From Lachnospiraceae bacterium (GTDB lineage: Bacteria > Bacillota > Clostridia > Lachnospirales > Lachnospiraceae), in assembly GCA_022792535.1 (NCBI GenBank), contig JAAWBG010000024.1:59436-123435 (forward strand): DNA of 64,000 nucleotides, in the 5' to 3' direction. Shown piece after piece: positions 30,953 through 39,093 of this stretch. Within the stretch, counting starts at the first letter, position 1. Each line of letters begins with the position of its first letter. The notes below the pieces were generated by a model. That model had not been told where the DNA came from. It made no database searches and worked only from the letters and a program-made list of their open reading frames with translations. The translations under genes and the position numbers were made by a program.

Positions 30953-31126
30953 ATGAAAGAGAAGGATGTATTAAGATATCTGCAATTATTGGACAGGCGC
31001 TTATCCATTTTGACATCTGGAATAAACTGGAAACCGGAGTACGAAGAGGCGCTTCTTGAGATTGAAAAAGAACTTTCTGAACTACGAAAACTCGTAGAGG
31101 AAGAACATGAAAAGAGGATGAAATGA
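30953..31126 (+). CDS. Small coiled-coil phage protein, 57 aa
   Basis: Product MKEKDVLRYLQLLDRRLSIL ..., then a strongly heptad-like segment (EEALLEIEKELSELRKLVEE). GTGAAGG lies before the ATG at 30953. Likely a small dimerising accessory protein. Last gene before a non-coding structured region. Confidence 0.55.
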   Translation: MKEKDVLRYLQLLDRRLSILTSGINWKPEYEEALLEIEKELSELRKLVEEEHEKRMK

Positions 31127-31151
31127 GCGGATGAAAATAGAGGACAGAAAA

Positions 31152-31342
31152 GCAGGAGCATCCATAAGCGGTGGACACTCCTGCAGTAAGCCCCGTAAGG
31201 ACTATATCTATCATATATAGGATACCATGAATGGGGCGTTCTGTCAAACCAGCGTTTTGAAAAATGCAGAAAATAATGGAAAGATTCTGCAGAAAGATGC
31301 GGCAATAATGCAGCAGGAAACAGGGGCAGGAAGGCCCCTTTT
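31152..31342 (+). other. Non-coding structured region upstream of the Rep-like gene (candidate origin or RNA)
   Basis: The 265-base gap 31127-31391 contains hairpin GCAGGAG.ATCCA/TGGA..CTCCTGC (31152-31184) and a larger hairpin GCCCC...GGGGC with inner CTATAT/ATATAG (31190-31237). After several TGCAG-type short repeats there is a GC stem GGGGC/GCCCC followed by TTTT (31323-31342). Position immediately before a HUH Rep gene fits a double-strand origin; the terminal stem with T tract fits a transcribed small RNA. Which is true cannot be decided from sequence. Confidence 0.45.
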
Positions 31343-31391
31343 CTAACAGTATCAGAATATTAAACTTAGCAGAGATTAAAGGGGCAGAAAG

Positions 31392-32132
31392 ATGTACTGG
31401 AAAGATACATGGTATTTAGGAGATTACATAGAACATGAATATAAATATCCAGGAATGTATGGAGCGAAGGGAGAGAAGCGGGCGAAAAGGAGGAAAGCCA
31501 CACCGGAACAGGTCAGACAGCAGAACCAGAGGAATCGGGAAAAGAAAGTAAGAAGGCTGATCAAGGCCAATTTCATGGAAAACGACTATTGGATCACCCT
31601 GAAATATCCCAAAGGAACCAGGATCAGGATGAAAGAGGCAAAAAAGCACATGAAATATTTTCTGGATAAGACCAGGAATGATTATAAGAAAAGGGATGCA
31701 GTTTTTAAATTCATTTACCGCATTGAGATTGGAAAGCGGGGCGGACTGCATGTACATATCCTCTTAAACCGGATCACGGACGCAGACCTGATCATAAAAA
31801 AGAACTGGAAGAATGGAACCATTCATTTCAGCCTGGCCTATGAAGCCGGGGGATTCCGAAGGCTTGCAGATTATATTGTGAAACCGCCTGCTGAAGATGG
31901 GGAACCGGAAAAAGAAGTGATGGCATACTCTCCTTCCCGGAACCTGGTCCGCCCGCAGCCGGAACGGGAGCTGTATTTTCGAAGAACCGTAAGAAAACTG
32001 ATCGAAGAGGGACCACAGCCGACACCCGGATTTTATATAGTAAAAGATTCCATTGTAAGCGGAATCAACCCCTATACGGGCATGTCCTACCTGCACTACG
32101 AAGAGGAGCGGATTGGAAAGAGGGACGGGTAA
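31392..32132 (+). CDS. HUH-type rolling-circle replication initiator-like protein
   Basis: 246 aa. Motif 1-like strand YWITLKYP (66-73), the metal-binding HUH motif GGLHVHILLN with His120 and His122, and a candidate nucleophile motif LADYIVKP with Tyr161 three residues before Lys164 (Y-x-x-K). This order is that of Rep endonucleases, which nick an origin and prime rolling-circle replication. It lies in the early region directly downstream of a structured non-coding stretch and upstream of nuclease and partition genes. The basic N-terminus (AKGEKRAKRRK) may bind DNA. No helicase domain. Confidence 0.72.
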   Translation: MYWKDTWYLGDYIEHEYKYPGMYGAKGEKRAKRRKATPEQVRQQNQRNREKKVRRLIKANFMENDYWITLKYPKGTRIRMKEAKKHMKYFLDKTRNDYKKRDAVFKFIYRIEIGKRGGLHVHILLNRITDADLIIKKNWKNGTIHFSLAYEAGGFRRLADYIVKPPAEDGEPEKEVMAYSPSRNLVRPQPERELYFRRTVRKLIEEGPQPTPGFYIVKDSIVSGINPYTGMSYLHYEEERIGKRDG

Positions 32133-32210
32133 GGCAGAAGCGGGACAGAAGCAGGATAGAACCAGAACCAGCAGCATAAAACCAGAAAGAGCAGAAAGGA
32201 GCAGAAAAAA

Positions 32211-32636
32211 GTGAATGTGAGAAATGCATTAAGAAGCGAGGATACCGAACAGATCGCAGTCATGCAGTGGGCCCAGTATAATACCGGGCGCTTTCCAGAA
32301 CTGAAATGGCTGCATCACATCCCAAATGGAGGGAGCAGGAATAAAGCAGAAGCGGTAAAGCTAAGGCAGATGGGCGTGCGGGCAGGCGTAAGCGACCTGT
32401 GCCTGCCCTATCCACATGGAATCTACCATGGCCTGTACATAGAAATGAAGTACGGAAATGGGAGAAAACAGGACAGCCAGAAAGAGTTCTTAGAAGACAT
32501 GAAAGCAGCCGGGCATTTCGTGTGCACCTGCTATTCCGCAGAAACAGCAGTACGGGTGCTGCAGGAATATATGGAATTACAGACGGATGCGGAAATGTCC
32601 ATAGAAAATAACTGCACCATGAAAGAAGGAGCTTGA
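32211..32636 (+). CDS. VRR-NUC domain nuclease
   Basis: 141 aa, GTG start preceded by AAAGGAGCAG. PD-(D/E)xK-type VRR-NUC fold: SEDTEQIAVMQWA, HIPNGGSRNKAEAVKLRQMG, GVSDLCLPYPHG with the catalytic Asp, and GLYIEMKYGNGRKQDSQKEF with the E-x-K. Phage VRR-NUC proteins are stand-alone Holliday-junction-type or structure-specific nucleases. Fits a replication/recombination module with the Rep-like protein. Confidence 0.92.
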   Translation: MNVRNALRSEDTEQIAVMQWAQYNTGRFPELKWLHHIPNGGSRNKAEAVKLRQMGVRAGVSDLCLPYPHGIYHGLYIEMKYGNGRKQDSQKEFLEDMKAAGHFVCTCYSAETAVRVLQEYMELQTDAEMSIENNCTMKEGA

Positions 32637-32641
32637 TATCA

Positions 32642-33013
32642 ATGCATACAATCATTCTATCCCTGCATGGACGCTGGTGGAAAAAAATGCTTACCGGAGA
32701 AAAGAGGCTTGAAATCAGGAAAACGCGCCTAGTAAGAAAAGGCCCCTTTCGGGTACTTGTGTATGTGACAGGGACCGGAGAAATACAAGGGGAGTTTATC
32801 TGCGGTGATTTTCTGGAAATACAGACTATGCGGAAGGAAGGCTGTTTGACGGAGAAAGAGTTAAAAGGGTATGCGGGGGACAGGAAAAAACCACTGTGGG
32901 GATGGCTTATATCTGATGCGAAGAAGTATGATATTCCGCGCAAAATAGAATTTTACGGACTAAAAAGGCCGCCACAGTCCTGGCAGTATTATGAGGAGGA
33001 AAGAACATGTTAG
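32642..33013 (+). CDS. ASCH-domain protein
   Basis: 123 aa. ASCH fold signature: ILSLHGRWWKKMLTGEKRLEIRKTR, VYVTGTGEIQGEFICGDFLE and WGWLISDAKKYDIPRKIEFYGLKRPPQSWQY. ASCH proteins bind RNA or act on modified nucleosides; phage copies often accompany DNA modification genes. The start at 32642 is preceded by GAAGGAG; an in-frame TTG at 32633 is too close to that site. Overlaps the next gene by 7 bases. Confidence 0.85.
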   Translation: MHTIILSLHGRWWKKMLTGEKRLEIRKTRLVRKGPFRVLVYVTGTGEIQGEFICGDFLEIQTMRKEGCLTEKELKGYAGDRKKPLWGWLISDAKKYDIPRKIEFYGLKRPPQSWQYYEEERTC

Positions 33014-33438
33014 TAGACGAAATGAAAAAATTACGGGAAGAGCATGAACCAATGACAGCCCGGCCGGGAGAATGCAGATTTTGTGGACAGACAGCGGTAG
33101 AGAATGCCCCGGAAGGATGGACACAGGGACAGGTGGATGAGTTCATTACAGAAGTCTGCAGGTGCAACGAAGGTGCACTTTACCGCATAAGAAAAAAACA
33201 GAAAGAAAGGGCCCATGAACGCATTGAATTTTTATTTGGAGAAAAGAGCGAGTTTGGGGTTACGCCGGAAAAGGCAGAACAACTGCTGCATGAAAGCGTG
33301 GAGCTGGTGGCAGACCGGGAAGTGCAGGAAGTGACGGTTAATATCGGGGATGGGGTGAAAGCGAAGATAAATATTACCCAGAAGGATACTATTAAGATCA
33401 CCAGGCAGAAAGCAGAGAAAAGCGCATACGAGGCTTGA
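33007..33438 (+). CDS. Hypothetical phage protein with a CxxC-type N-terminal knuckle
   Basis: 143 aa. CRFCGQTAV near residue 23 and EVCRCNEGA near 50 form a likely zinc-binding four-Cys module. The middle is helical and charged, and the C-terminus ends in a beta-rich tail (VQEVTVNIGDGVKAKINIT). GAGGAAAGAAC precedes the ATG. Not assignable to a named family by eye; a DNA-related accessory role is likely from context. Confidence 0.65.
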   Translation: MLVDEMKKLREEHEPMTARPGECRFCGQTAVENAPEGWTQGQVDEFITEVCRCNEGALYRIRKKQKERAHERIEFLFGEKSEFGVTPEKAEQLLHESVELVADREVQEVTVNIGDGVKAKINITQKDTIKITRQKAEKSAYEA

Positions 33439-33480
33439 AAGTATAAAAAAGGTGCAGCAGGCAGAAATACAGGTGGAAGA

Positions 33481-34300
33481 ATGAAAGCAGTATTAAAATA
33501 CCCAGGTAGCAAATGGTCCCTGGCAAAATGGATCATCAGCTACTTTCCAGAGCACCATAGCTATCTGGAACCCTTCTTTGGAAGCGGGGCAGTGCTATTT
33601 AATAAACTAAGGTCCCATATCGAGACGGTCAATGACCTGGACGGAAATGTAGTGAACCTCTTTGCGTGGATCAGAAAAAGACCCGGAACGCCTGGCCCAT
33701 GAGATTTACTGGACGCCTTACGCAAGGCAGGTTTATGAAGACGCTTATGCAGCAGTTCCAAAAGACAGCCTGGAACAAGCAGTGAACTTTTATATCCGTC
33801 TCAATATGGGACATGGTTTCCGTACCACAGGTGAAAAAGTCGGCTGGAAGAATGATGTGCAGGGCAGGGAACGTGCCTATGCGGCAAGGGACTGGTGTGG
33901 ACTGCCGGAAAGGATCATGGAAGCGGCAGAAAGATTTAGAGGCGTGCAGATCGAGAACCGGCCGGCAGCAGAGCTTATGCAGCGTTTTCAATATAAAAAC
34001 GTGCTAGTTTATCTGGATCCCCCTTATATGCCAGGAACACGCCATGGAAAACAGTATCGGTTTGAAATGTACACAGAGAAGGAACATGAAGGCTTGTTAA
34101 ATGCAGCAGTACGCCACAAAGGACCTGTTTTAATCAGCGGATATGATACAGACTTATATAACGACATGCTGAAAGGATGGCATCGGGAGGAAGCAATCTG
34201 CTATTCACAGGTGGCAAGCCAGAAAAGAGAAATTCTTTGGATGAACTTCGAACCGGGAGAAAGACAGCTATCCTTTGAAGATATAGAAGGCATGGCTTGA
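33481..34300 (+). pseudogene. DNA adenine methylase (D12 class), frameshifted at an A5 run
   Basis: Two overlapping frames together make one Dam-like N6-adenine methyltransferase of about 272 aa. Frame 1 (33481-33702) holds the SAM motif LKYPGSKWSLA and LEPFFGSGAVLFNK; frame 2 (to 34300) holds the catalytic VYLDPPYMPGT. Continuity breaks at 33675-33679, where AGAAAAAGAC has one A more than needed to read IRKDPERLAHEIYW. Explanations are a true +1-base mutation, a sequencing error in a homopolymer, or slippage-restored expression. As read, only a 73-aa truncated product lacking the catalytic motif is made. Confidence 0.85.
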
Positions 34301-34355
34301 GAAAAGAAAACGCCAGGAAAAGAAGGAAGAAAGAACAGGAAAAAAGGTGAAAGAA

Positions 34356-34511
34356 ATGGAAAAATTCAATGAAATGGAGAATGAATATAGATTTAATGAA
34401 AGGTTCCGGGAATACGTGGACAAATACTGTAAAAAGCATGGATGCGATACAGAAGAGGCGTTAAAACATGCGATTGTGAGGGAAGTCTATCTGCAGTATA
34501 CAGATGTCTAA
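34356..34511 (+). CDS. Small hypothetical phage protein, 51 aa
   Basis: Product begins MEKFNEMENEYRFNERFREY and is charged and helical, ending AIVREVYLQYTDV. AAAAAAGGTGAAAGAA precedes the ATG. Too short for standard ORF cutoffs but well spaced, 55 bases after the methylase. Confidence 0.55.
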   Translation: MEKFNEMENEYRFNERFREYVDKYCKKHGCDTEEALKHAIVREVYLQYTDV

Positions 34512-34525
34512 GGAGGAAGGATGGA

Positions 34526-34696
34526 ATGAAAGAATGGTATATGGTCTTAGGGATTATTTTGTGGAGGAAGGCGGTAAAGATCGCCAGAAAAATCCAGCGC
34601 ATGAGTGATCAGGAGTTTTGCAGACTGGTGAAGGGTGTTGGACCAGAGGAAAGGCGTCTGGCAGTGAAGATACGGAAAGCAGGAAAGAGGTTTTAA
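34526..34696 (+). CDS. Small basic phage protein, 56 aa
   Basis: Product MKEWYMVLGIILWRKAVKIA, then basic helices ending RLAVKIRKAGKRF. AAGGAGGAAGG precedes the ATG at 34526; an upstream in-frame ATG at 34442 overlaps the previous gene. The short hydrophobic start may be a membrane-associating amphipathic helix. Function unknown. Two bases separate it from the YopX gene. Confidence 0.5.
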   Translation: MKEWYMVLGIILWRKAVKIARKIQRMSDQEFCRLVKGVGPEERRLAVKIRKAGKRF

Positions 34697-34698
34697 AG

Positions 34699-35100
34699 AT
34701 GGATAGAGAGATATTATTTAGGGCAAAACGAACGGATAATAATGAATGGGTGGAAGGGCACTATGCAAAATGCAGAGGACACTATTATATTCTTCCGGTA
34801 TATGACGCGGATCATGGATTTGATGAACGGTATGCAGACTGGGTTGAAGTTAAAAAAGAAACCGTATGCCAGTACACTGGCTTGACAGATGAAGATGAGA
34901 GAAAGATTTTTGAGGGAGATATTGTTCTGGTTGACGGAGAGAACGAGTATTTCGTGGTCGGATGGGATGATGACAACGCAAAGTTTGTGCTGGAAGGAAA
35001 AGGATTTAACGCTGATTTTGAAAATTACTGGGGCTATGAAATTGAAGTTATCGGAAACATTTTTGACAGCCTGGAACTTTTGGAAGGAACGGAAGAATAA
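34699..35100 (+). CDS. YopX-family phage protein
   Basis: 133 aa matching the YopX fold first named from SPbeta: ILFRAKRTDNNEWVEGHY, the VCQYTGLTDEDERKIFEGDIV core and ENYWGYEIEVIGNIFD. Common in early regions of Firmicute phages; molecular function unknown. The start at 34699 is two bases past the previous stop, suggesting coupling. The next gene begins immediately after the stop. Confidence 0.9.
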   Translation: MDREILFRAKRTDNNEWVEGHYAKCRGHYYILPVYDADHGFDERYADWVEVKKETVCQYTGLTDEDERKIFEGDIVLVDGENEYFVVGWDDDNAKFVLEGKGFNADFENYWGYEIEVIGNIFDSLELLEGTEE

Positions 35101-36024
35101 ATGGAAAGACTAACAGGTTATAGTGAAGACGGAAATTTAATTGTTCATGAAGAAGAAAGATTATTGAATGCCAATGGAGTTATTAGTAAAGATGAAATGT
35201 ACAAAATTATGCGGCATTTGGCGGAAAGAGCGGCATATTATGAGGATTTAGAGGAGAAAGGCTTGTTTCTGCAGGTTCCGGTCTCAAAGGGAAGCAGGGT
35301 TTATGAAATCGTATCAGATTATGCAACAGGAAGAGCACATATCCGGCCGGATATCGTGACAGAAGTGTCAGACAGCAGGATCTGGGGAGACAGTACATAC
35401 TGGCATTATGAAGAAATCGGGACTACGCTGTTTCTTTCCGAAGAGGCAGCAGAAAAGATGTTAAAAAAGATGAAAAGCGGAAAAGAAACATACAGACGCA
35501 TAAGGTACAGGCCAAAGATTGTAGAAGGAAGGATAACCGGAACAGGCTGGCCGATAGATGGGCATATCCTGGCATTATCGTTGTGGGATTATGATAATTA
35601 TGAAAGCTGGCATTTGTTTGGCTGGGAAGAAGAAGCAGACCGGGCGGTCATGGAAACGGTGTTCCTTACAGAAACAGAAACGAAGATGTGTTTGTGTGAT
35701 GCGTTAGAAGAGTTTGAACAATACTGGAAGGATCAGAAATGGGAGCCAGAGGGAAGTTTCTGTATTCCATTGGAAAATGTGGAAGTTATAAAAGTTCTTC
35801 AGGAAGAGCAGAAGGAAGTATTAGGAGGACAGGCAGAAGTCAGAGAAAAACAGAAAAAAGATGCAGCAGTCCGTGAAACATGGATCAAACAGCATACATG
35901 CGATTTCTGCTTGGGTAGGAATATGCATACATGCACGTCTTATAGCTGCCAGGAACCGAAACAGAAGGCGGCAGATTATTACGACAGAGCCATAAAAAGA
36001 AGGTGCTTACCTGAAAAAGGATAA
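35101..36024 (+). CDS. Hypothetical phage protein, 307 aa
   Basis: Starts on the base after the YopX stop. An N-terminal segment typical of phage early proteins (LTGYSEDGNLIVHE, AERAAYYEDLEEKG) is followed by an unassigned middle (GTGWPIDGHILALSLWDYDN). The C-terminal cysteine set CDFCLGRNMHTCTSYSC is probably zinc binding. The joining of these pieces in one frame is notable but no catalytic motif was recognised. Confidence 0.68.
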   Translation: MERLTGYSEDGNLIVHEEERLLNANGVISKDEMYKIMRHLAERAAYYEDLEEKGLFLQVPVSKGSRVYEIVSDYATGRAHIRPDIVTEVSDSRIWGDSTYWHYEEIGTTLFLSEEAAEKMLKKMKSGKETYRRIRYRPKIVEGRITGTGWPIDGHILALSLWDYDNYESWHLFGWEEEADRAVMETVFLTETETKMCLCDALEEFEQYWKDQKWEPEGSFCIPLENVEVIKVLQEEQKEVLGGQAEVREKQKKDAAVRETWIKQHTCDFCLGRNMHTCTSYSCQEPKQKAADYYDRAIKRRCLPEKG

Positions 36025-36102
36025 GTTATATCACGTGCAACATGTAAACCAGGCTGATTCTGCCGGGCCTGCATGGTCCGGCAGGGAAAGGAGAAAAAGA
36101 AA

Positions 36103-36270
36103 ATGAATTCAGATAAAAAATGCTGCGGAACCTGCAGGTACTATGTGGAAAGCGAGATCCCATCAGAAGACGAACGGATCTGCGATAATGGAGAAGCAGA
36201 AGAGTATGGAATAGAGACACCATCCAGTCATTGTTGTATAGATTTTGAGAAAAAAGAGAGGAAAGGATGA
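36103..36270 (+). CDS. Small cysteine-rich phage protein, 55 aa
   Basis: Product MNSDKKCCGTCRYYVESE... with CCGTCRYY, ICDN and SSHCCIDFE, the pattern of small zinc-knuckle phage proteins. GGAAAGGAGAAAAAG lies before the ATG at 36103; the longer frame to 36073 lacks a site. Confidence 0.68.
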   Translation: MNSDKKCCGTCRYYVESEIPSEDERICDNGEAEEYGIETPSSHCCIDFEKKERKG

Positions 36271-36276
36271 AAAGAT

Positions 36277-36930
36277 ATGAAGAAATCAGAAAAAGGAATA
36301 AAAGCATTCAGAATACCGCAGGAAACGTGGTATTATGGCAGATTACCAGAAAAACCATGCATAGTAATTGGAATCTATCATAAAGAAGGAAGTACGGATG
36401 GAGAATTTAAGATCGTCTGGGATGATATCGGAATCCAGTTAAGGGCTTATAACGATTCGTGGGGCGTGTTAAAACAAATGCCGGAACTGATTGAACTTAT
36501 GGAAGGAGTTGGAATGCTGGAAGAAGGCCCGACAGTCCGTGAATTTGCTGAACTTCTGAAAAAGATCGGATTTACAGATCTTACAGAGCGGAGCAGGAAA
36601 GAGGAAGAAAGGAATCTTCGTTCAAAGGCACTTCTGCTTCTGGACATGCCAGAAAACTGTACAGAATGCCCGTTAGAGTGCGGTATAGCGGATGAGAAAA
36701 AAGGACTTATCTTAAATGCGAATATCTGCAGGGGATGCGGAGAAAGGAATTTCCAAAGTGATAAAAAACCGGACTGGTGCCCGCTTGTGACATTGCCGGA
36801 GAAAAAGAAAGAATACAGAAAAATGCGTTGTGAAAATGGCGTACATTTAAAAACAATTGGATTTAACAAAGGATTTAATGCCTGCATAGAAGAGATTATA
36901 AAGGAGCGTGAAAAGAAATGGGGAAATTAA
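36277..36930 (+). CDS. Hypothetical phage protein with cysteine cluster, 217 aa
   Basis: N-terminal beta-rich domain (YGRLPEKPCIVIGIYHKEG), a helical middle, then CTECPLECG, ANICRGCGER and DWCPLVTLPEKK, a cysteine arrangement suggestive of zinc binding. The CPLV(T)LPEKK ending is common in small phage zinc-finger proteins. Overlaps the next gene by 13 bases. Confidence 0.65.
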   Translation: MKKSEKGIKAFRIPQETWYYGRLPEKPCIVIGIYHKEGSTDGEFKIVWDDIGIQLRAYNDSWGVLKQMPELIELMEGVGMLEEGPTVREFAELLKKIGFTDLTERSRKEEERNLRSKALLLLDMPENCTECPLECGIADEKKGLILNANICRGCGERNFQSDKKPDWCPLVTLPEKKKEYRKMRCENGVHLKTIGFNKGFNACIEEIIKEREKKWGN

Positions 36931-37193
36931 GTAAGAAGGATATGGAAGAGTTAAGAGAGTTTTGCTCTCTCGAATGTGAATACAGTGGAACAGAAGAAAT
37001 GGTATCTGAGATTGTACATGATACATTAGAGTCCATGGATAAGTCTGGAATGAAAACCATTACAAGAAAAGCTGATGAAATCGGCTTAACGGATGATAAA
37101 GAATTTGCGACACTTGATGATTTTATTCGTATATTCTGGGAAAAAGCAGTAGAAGCGATTTTAAATGTTGTATCGACGCAGGGAAGTCGGTAA
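36918..37193 (+). CDS. Hypothetical acidic phage protein, 91 aa
   Basis: Unrecognised, mostly helical and acidic (KKDMEELREFCSLECEYSG). GGAGCGTGAAAAGAA precedes the ATG within the end of the previous gene. Part of the early small-gene cluster. Confidence 0.6.
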   Translation: MGKLSKKDMEELREFCSLECEYSGTEEMVSEIVHDTLESMDKSGMKTITRKADEIGLTDDKEFATLDDFIRIFWEKAVEAILNVVSTQGSR

Positions 37194-37212
37194 AAAGGAA
37201 GGATGAGAAAAA

Positions 37213-37746
37213 ATGAGCTACAAAACGGACTATAAAGAAAAAATAAAACAGCTTGAAAAAGAAAATAAAGAGTTAAAAATAGAAAGTGAATATTACAAAG
37301 GTGAATGCAATAGCTTTTGGGCTGATTTGAGAAAAAGGCAGAAATTTAATTTAGAAATTGCACAGAAAATTGTCAAGACAGACAAAAAAGCAATAGCAAA
37401 TATCATTTTGAATATGTATTTTGGAAAGATGCCGAGTGATAGTTGCGGATTCTGTGAGATTTTTGATTTAAAAGGAAAGGGCTGTTGCAAAGAAGGATTG
37501 CGTTGTACCGATTGCATAGATGATTTTTTAAAGAAAAATTATGCTGTTCGAATTATAAATAAAATTACGAATCAGATGGAAAGGAGAAAAGAATCTATAT
37601 TTAAAGAATTTGTGCTTAGCGAAAGGGATCAAAAAGTAAAGGATATAGCGATAGCAAGCATAAATGAGATAGACGGGATGGTTGGAATGATGCAATCAGA
37701 ATTAAAAAGTGCCAAAAGAAAGGCGGCGAGGAATCAGGATGATTGA
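37213..37746 (+). CDS. Hypothetical phage protein, coiled-coil start and cysteine patch, 177 aa
   Basis: Starts with a lysine/glutamate coiled coil (KEKIKQLEKENKELKIES), followed by CGFCEIFDLKGKGCC and LRCTDCIDDF, likely a zinc site, then a long C-terminal helix. Coiled-coil plus zinc site suggests a dimeric nucleic-acid or protein adaptor. AAAAGGAAGGATGAGAAAAA precedes the start. Overlaps the next gene by 8 bases. Confidence 0.62.
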   Translation: MSYKTDYKEKIKQLEKENKELKIESEYYKGECNSFWADLRKRQKFNLEIAQKIVKTDKKAIANIILNMYFGKMPSDSCGFCEIFDLKGKGCCKEGLRCTDCIDDFLKKNYAVRIINKITNQMERRKESIFKEFVLSERDQKVKDIAIASINEIDGMVGMMQSELKSAKRKAARNQDD

Positions 37747-37942
37747 AATAATAGATAAAGAGAGACAGCAGGAGCCGGGAACAGAGCTGGAACAGAAGTC
37801 AGAAATTGAAAAGAAGAAATCAAAGGCGTGCATTCCAGAAGGGTTTGTCGAACGCTGGGAAGAACGGTGTGCTAGATTTAAGCATGTGGAATGGGTGAAA
37901 CGGAAAAGGCCAGGCGTGAAGGTGCTGAAAATAAGTAAGTAA
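37739..37942 (+). CDS. Small basic phage protein, 67 aa
   Basis: Starts at the ATG at 37739 overlapping the previous stop (ATGATTGA). Acidic first half and strongly basic second half (WVKRKRPGVKVLKISK). No family recognised. It directly precedes the parA gene. Confidence 0.55.
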   Translation: MIEIIDKERQQEPGTELEQKSEIEKKKSKACIPEGFVERWEERCARFKHVEWVKRKRPGVKVLKISK

Positions 37943-37998
37943 AGAAAACAGAAGCAGAATGTGCGGAATATGCAGAATATGCAGCAGGGAGGAAGAAC

Positions 37999-38796
37999 AT
38001 GAGAACCATTTCAATCATAAGCCTTAAGGGAGGCGTGGCCAAAACAACCACCAGCGTAAACATGGCTTACATACTATACCAGGCAGGCTACCGGGTGTTA
38101 TTGATCGACAATGATAAGCAGGGGAATGCTTCTAAGACATTCGGCCTGTACGATCCAAATGATCAGGATACCATAGCAAGGGCCATGTCAGAAAGAAACA
38201 TAGACACCAGGGAGATTATTAAGGAAACAGCATACAGCAGGAGCAGCAGACAGGACAGCCACACGGGGAGACTGAATGTTATAACCGCCAATATGGGCCT
38301 TCTGGAAGCCAATTTACGGACAATCGTAGATACAGGGAGGCAGCAGCAGACAAGATTCAAAAAGGCCCTAGATCAGGTGAAAGATCAATACAACTTCTGT
38401 ATCATTGACAATGCACCAGATATCAATATGAGCATTATCAATGCACTTGTAATATCAGATGATGTGATCATACCGATCATGATAGACCAGTACAGTTTTG
38501 ATGGTTTGGATATCTTAACAGAGCAGATCGAGCAGGTGAAAGAAGATTTCAACCCGGCATTATCCTTCCGGGGCTGCCTGATTACCCAGTACAAGAAAAC
38601 AGAAGTGCAGCAGCAGGGAGCAGACGTATTGAATAGCGGATACCCAATCTTTCAAAACAGGATTAGGCGGACGGAAAATAAAGTGAATGAAAGCACATTT
38701 GCAGGAAAACCAGTAGTGGAATACTCCGTAAGGTGCGGAGCTTCCCAGGACTATAAAAAATTTGTCCAGGAATATTTAGAGATTTTGGAGGGATAA
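37999..38796 (+). CDS. parA: ParA-family partition ATPase
   Basis: 265 aa. Deviant Walker A KGGVAKTTT (10-18), A' motif VLLIDNDKQGNAS, Walker B NFCIIDNAPDI. ParA ATPases segregate low-copy plasmids and chromosomes with a ParB that binds centromere sites. AGGGAGGAAGAAC precedes the ATG. It is followed by a small gene, a repeat/dyad and a ParB-like gene, so a complete partition cassette is present, unusual for a phage that is stably integrated. Confidence 0.94.
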   Translation: MRTISIISLKGGVAKTTTSVNMAYILYQAGYRVLLIDNDKQGNASKTFGLYDPNDQDTIARAMSERNIDTREIIKETAYSRSSRQDSHTGRLNVITANMGLLEANLRTIVDTGRQQQTRFKKALDQVKDQYNFCIIDNAPDINMSIINALVISDDVIIPIMIDQYSFDGLDILTEQIEQVKEDFNPALSFRGCLITQYKKTEVQQQGADVLNSGYPIFQNRIRRTENKVNESTFAGKPVVEYSVRCGASQDYKKFVQEYLEILEG

Positions 38797-38798
38797 GA

Positions 38799-39029
38799 GT
38801 GAAAGAGAAGACGAAGAAAGTAAAAGTAAAGGCATACTGCCCTTATGAGATAGGGGATATTGTGCAGTTTAAAAAATGTGGACAAGTGAAAACCATGAAA
38901 GTGACGGATGTGATTACAGAAACCAGCATAAAAAATGGAACAAGCAAATTTAGACTAGAATTGGACGGATGGTATATGTTGGATACAAATCTTCATGAAA
39001 TAGAAATCGAGAGAAAACAAGGAAAATAA
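38799..39029 (+). CDS. Small basic protein between parA and parB, 76 aa
   Basis: GTG start two bases after parA, within GGAGGGATAAGAGTG. Product KVKVKAYCPYEIGDIVQFKK ... resembles a small SH3-like barrel of phage origin. Its last codons overlap the first unit of a 9-base tandem repeat. Function unknown. Confidence 0.62.
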   Translation: MKEKTKKVKVKAYCPYEIGDIVQFKKCGQVKTMKVTDVITETSIKNGTSKFRLELDGWYMLDTNLHEIEIERKQGK

Positions 39030-39063
39030 GGAAAATAAGGAAAATGTGCCCTTTTAGGGCACA
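39019..39063. repeat. Tandem 9-mers plus dyad upstream of parB (candidate parS or operator)
   Basis: AAGGAAAAT is repeated three times head to tail (39019-39045). It is followed by TGTGCCC-TTTTA-GGGCACA (39045-39063), a 7-bp perfect dyad. Lies 31 bases before the parB start. Location and form suit a partition site or ParA/ParB autoregulatory operator; the dyad could also be an RNA hairpin. Confidence 0.5.
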
Positions 39064-39093
39064 ATCCGTCCAAAAGAAGAAAGGGGGCGCGCA

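Noticed and set aside
30781..31305. 174-codon minus-strand frame across the structured non-coding region
   Set aside because: Ser/Phe-rich, overlaps real small genes and the hairpins, no ribosome-binding site.
32260..32943. 227-codon minus-strand frame over VRR-NUC and ASCH genes
   Set aside because: The plus strand holds two recognisable domains in operon order; the minus frame shows none.
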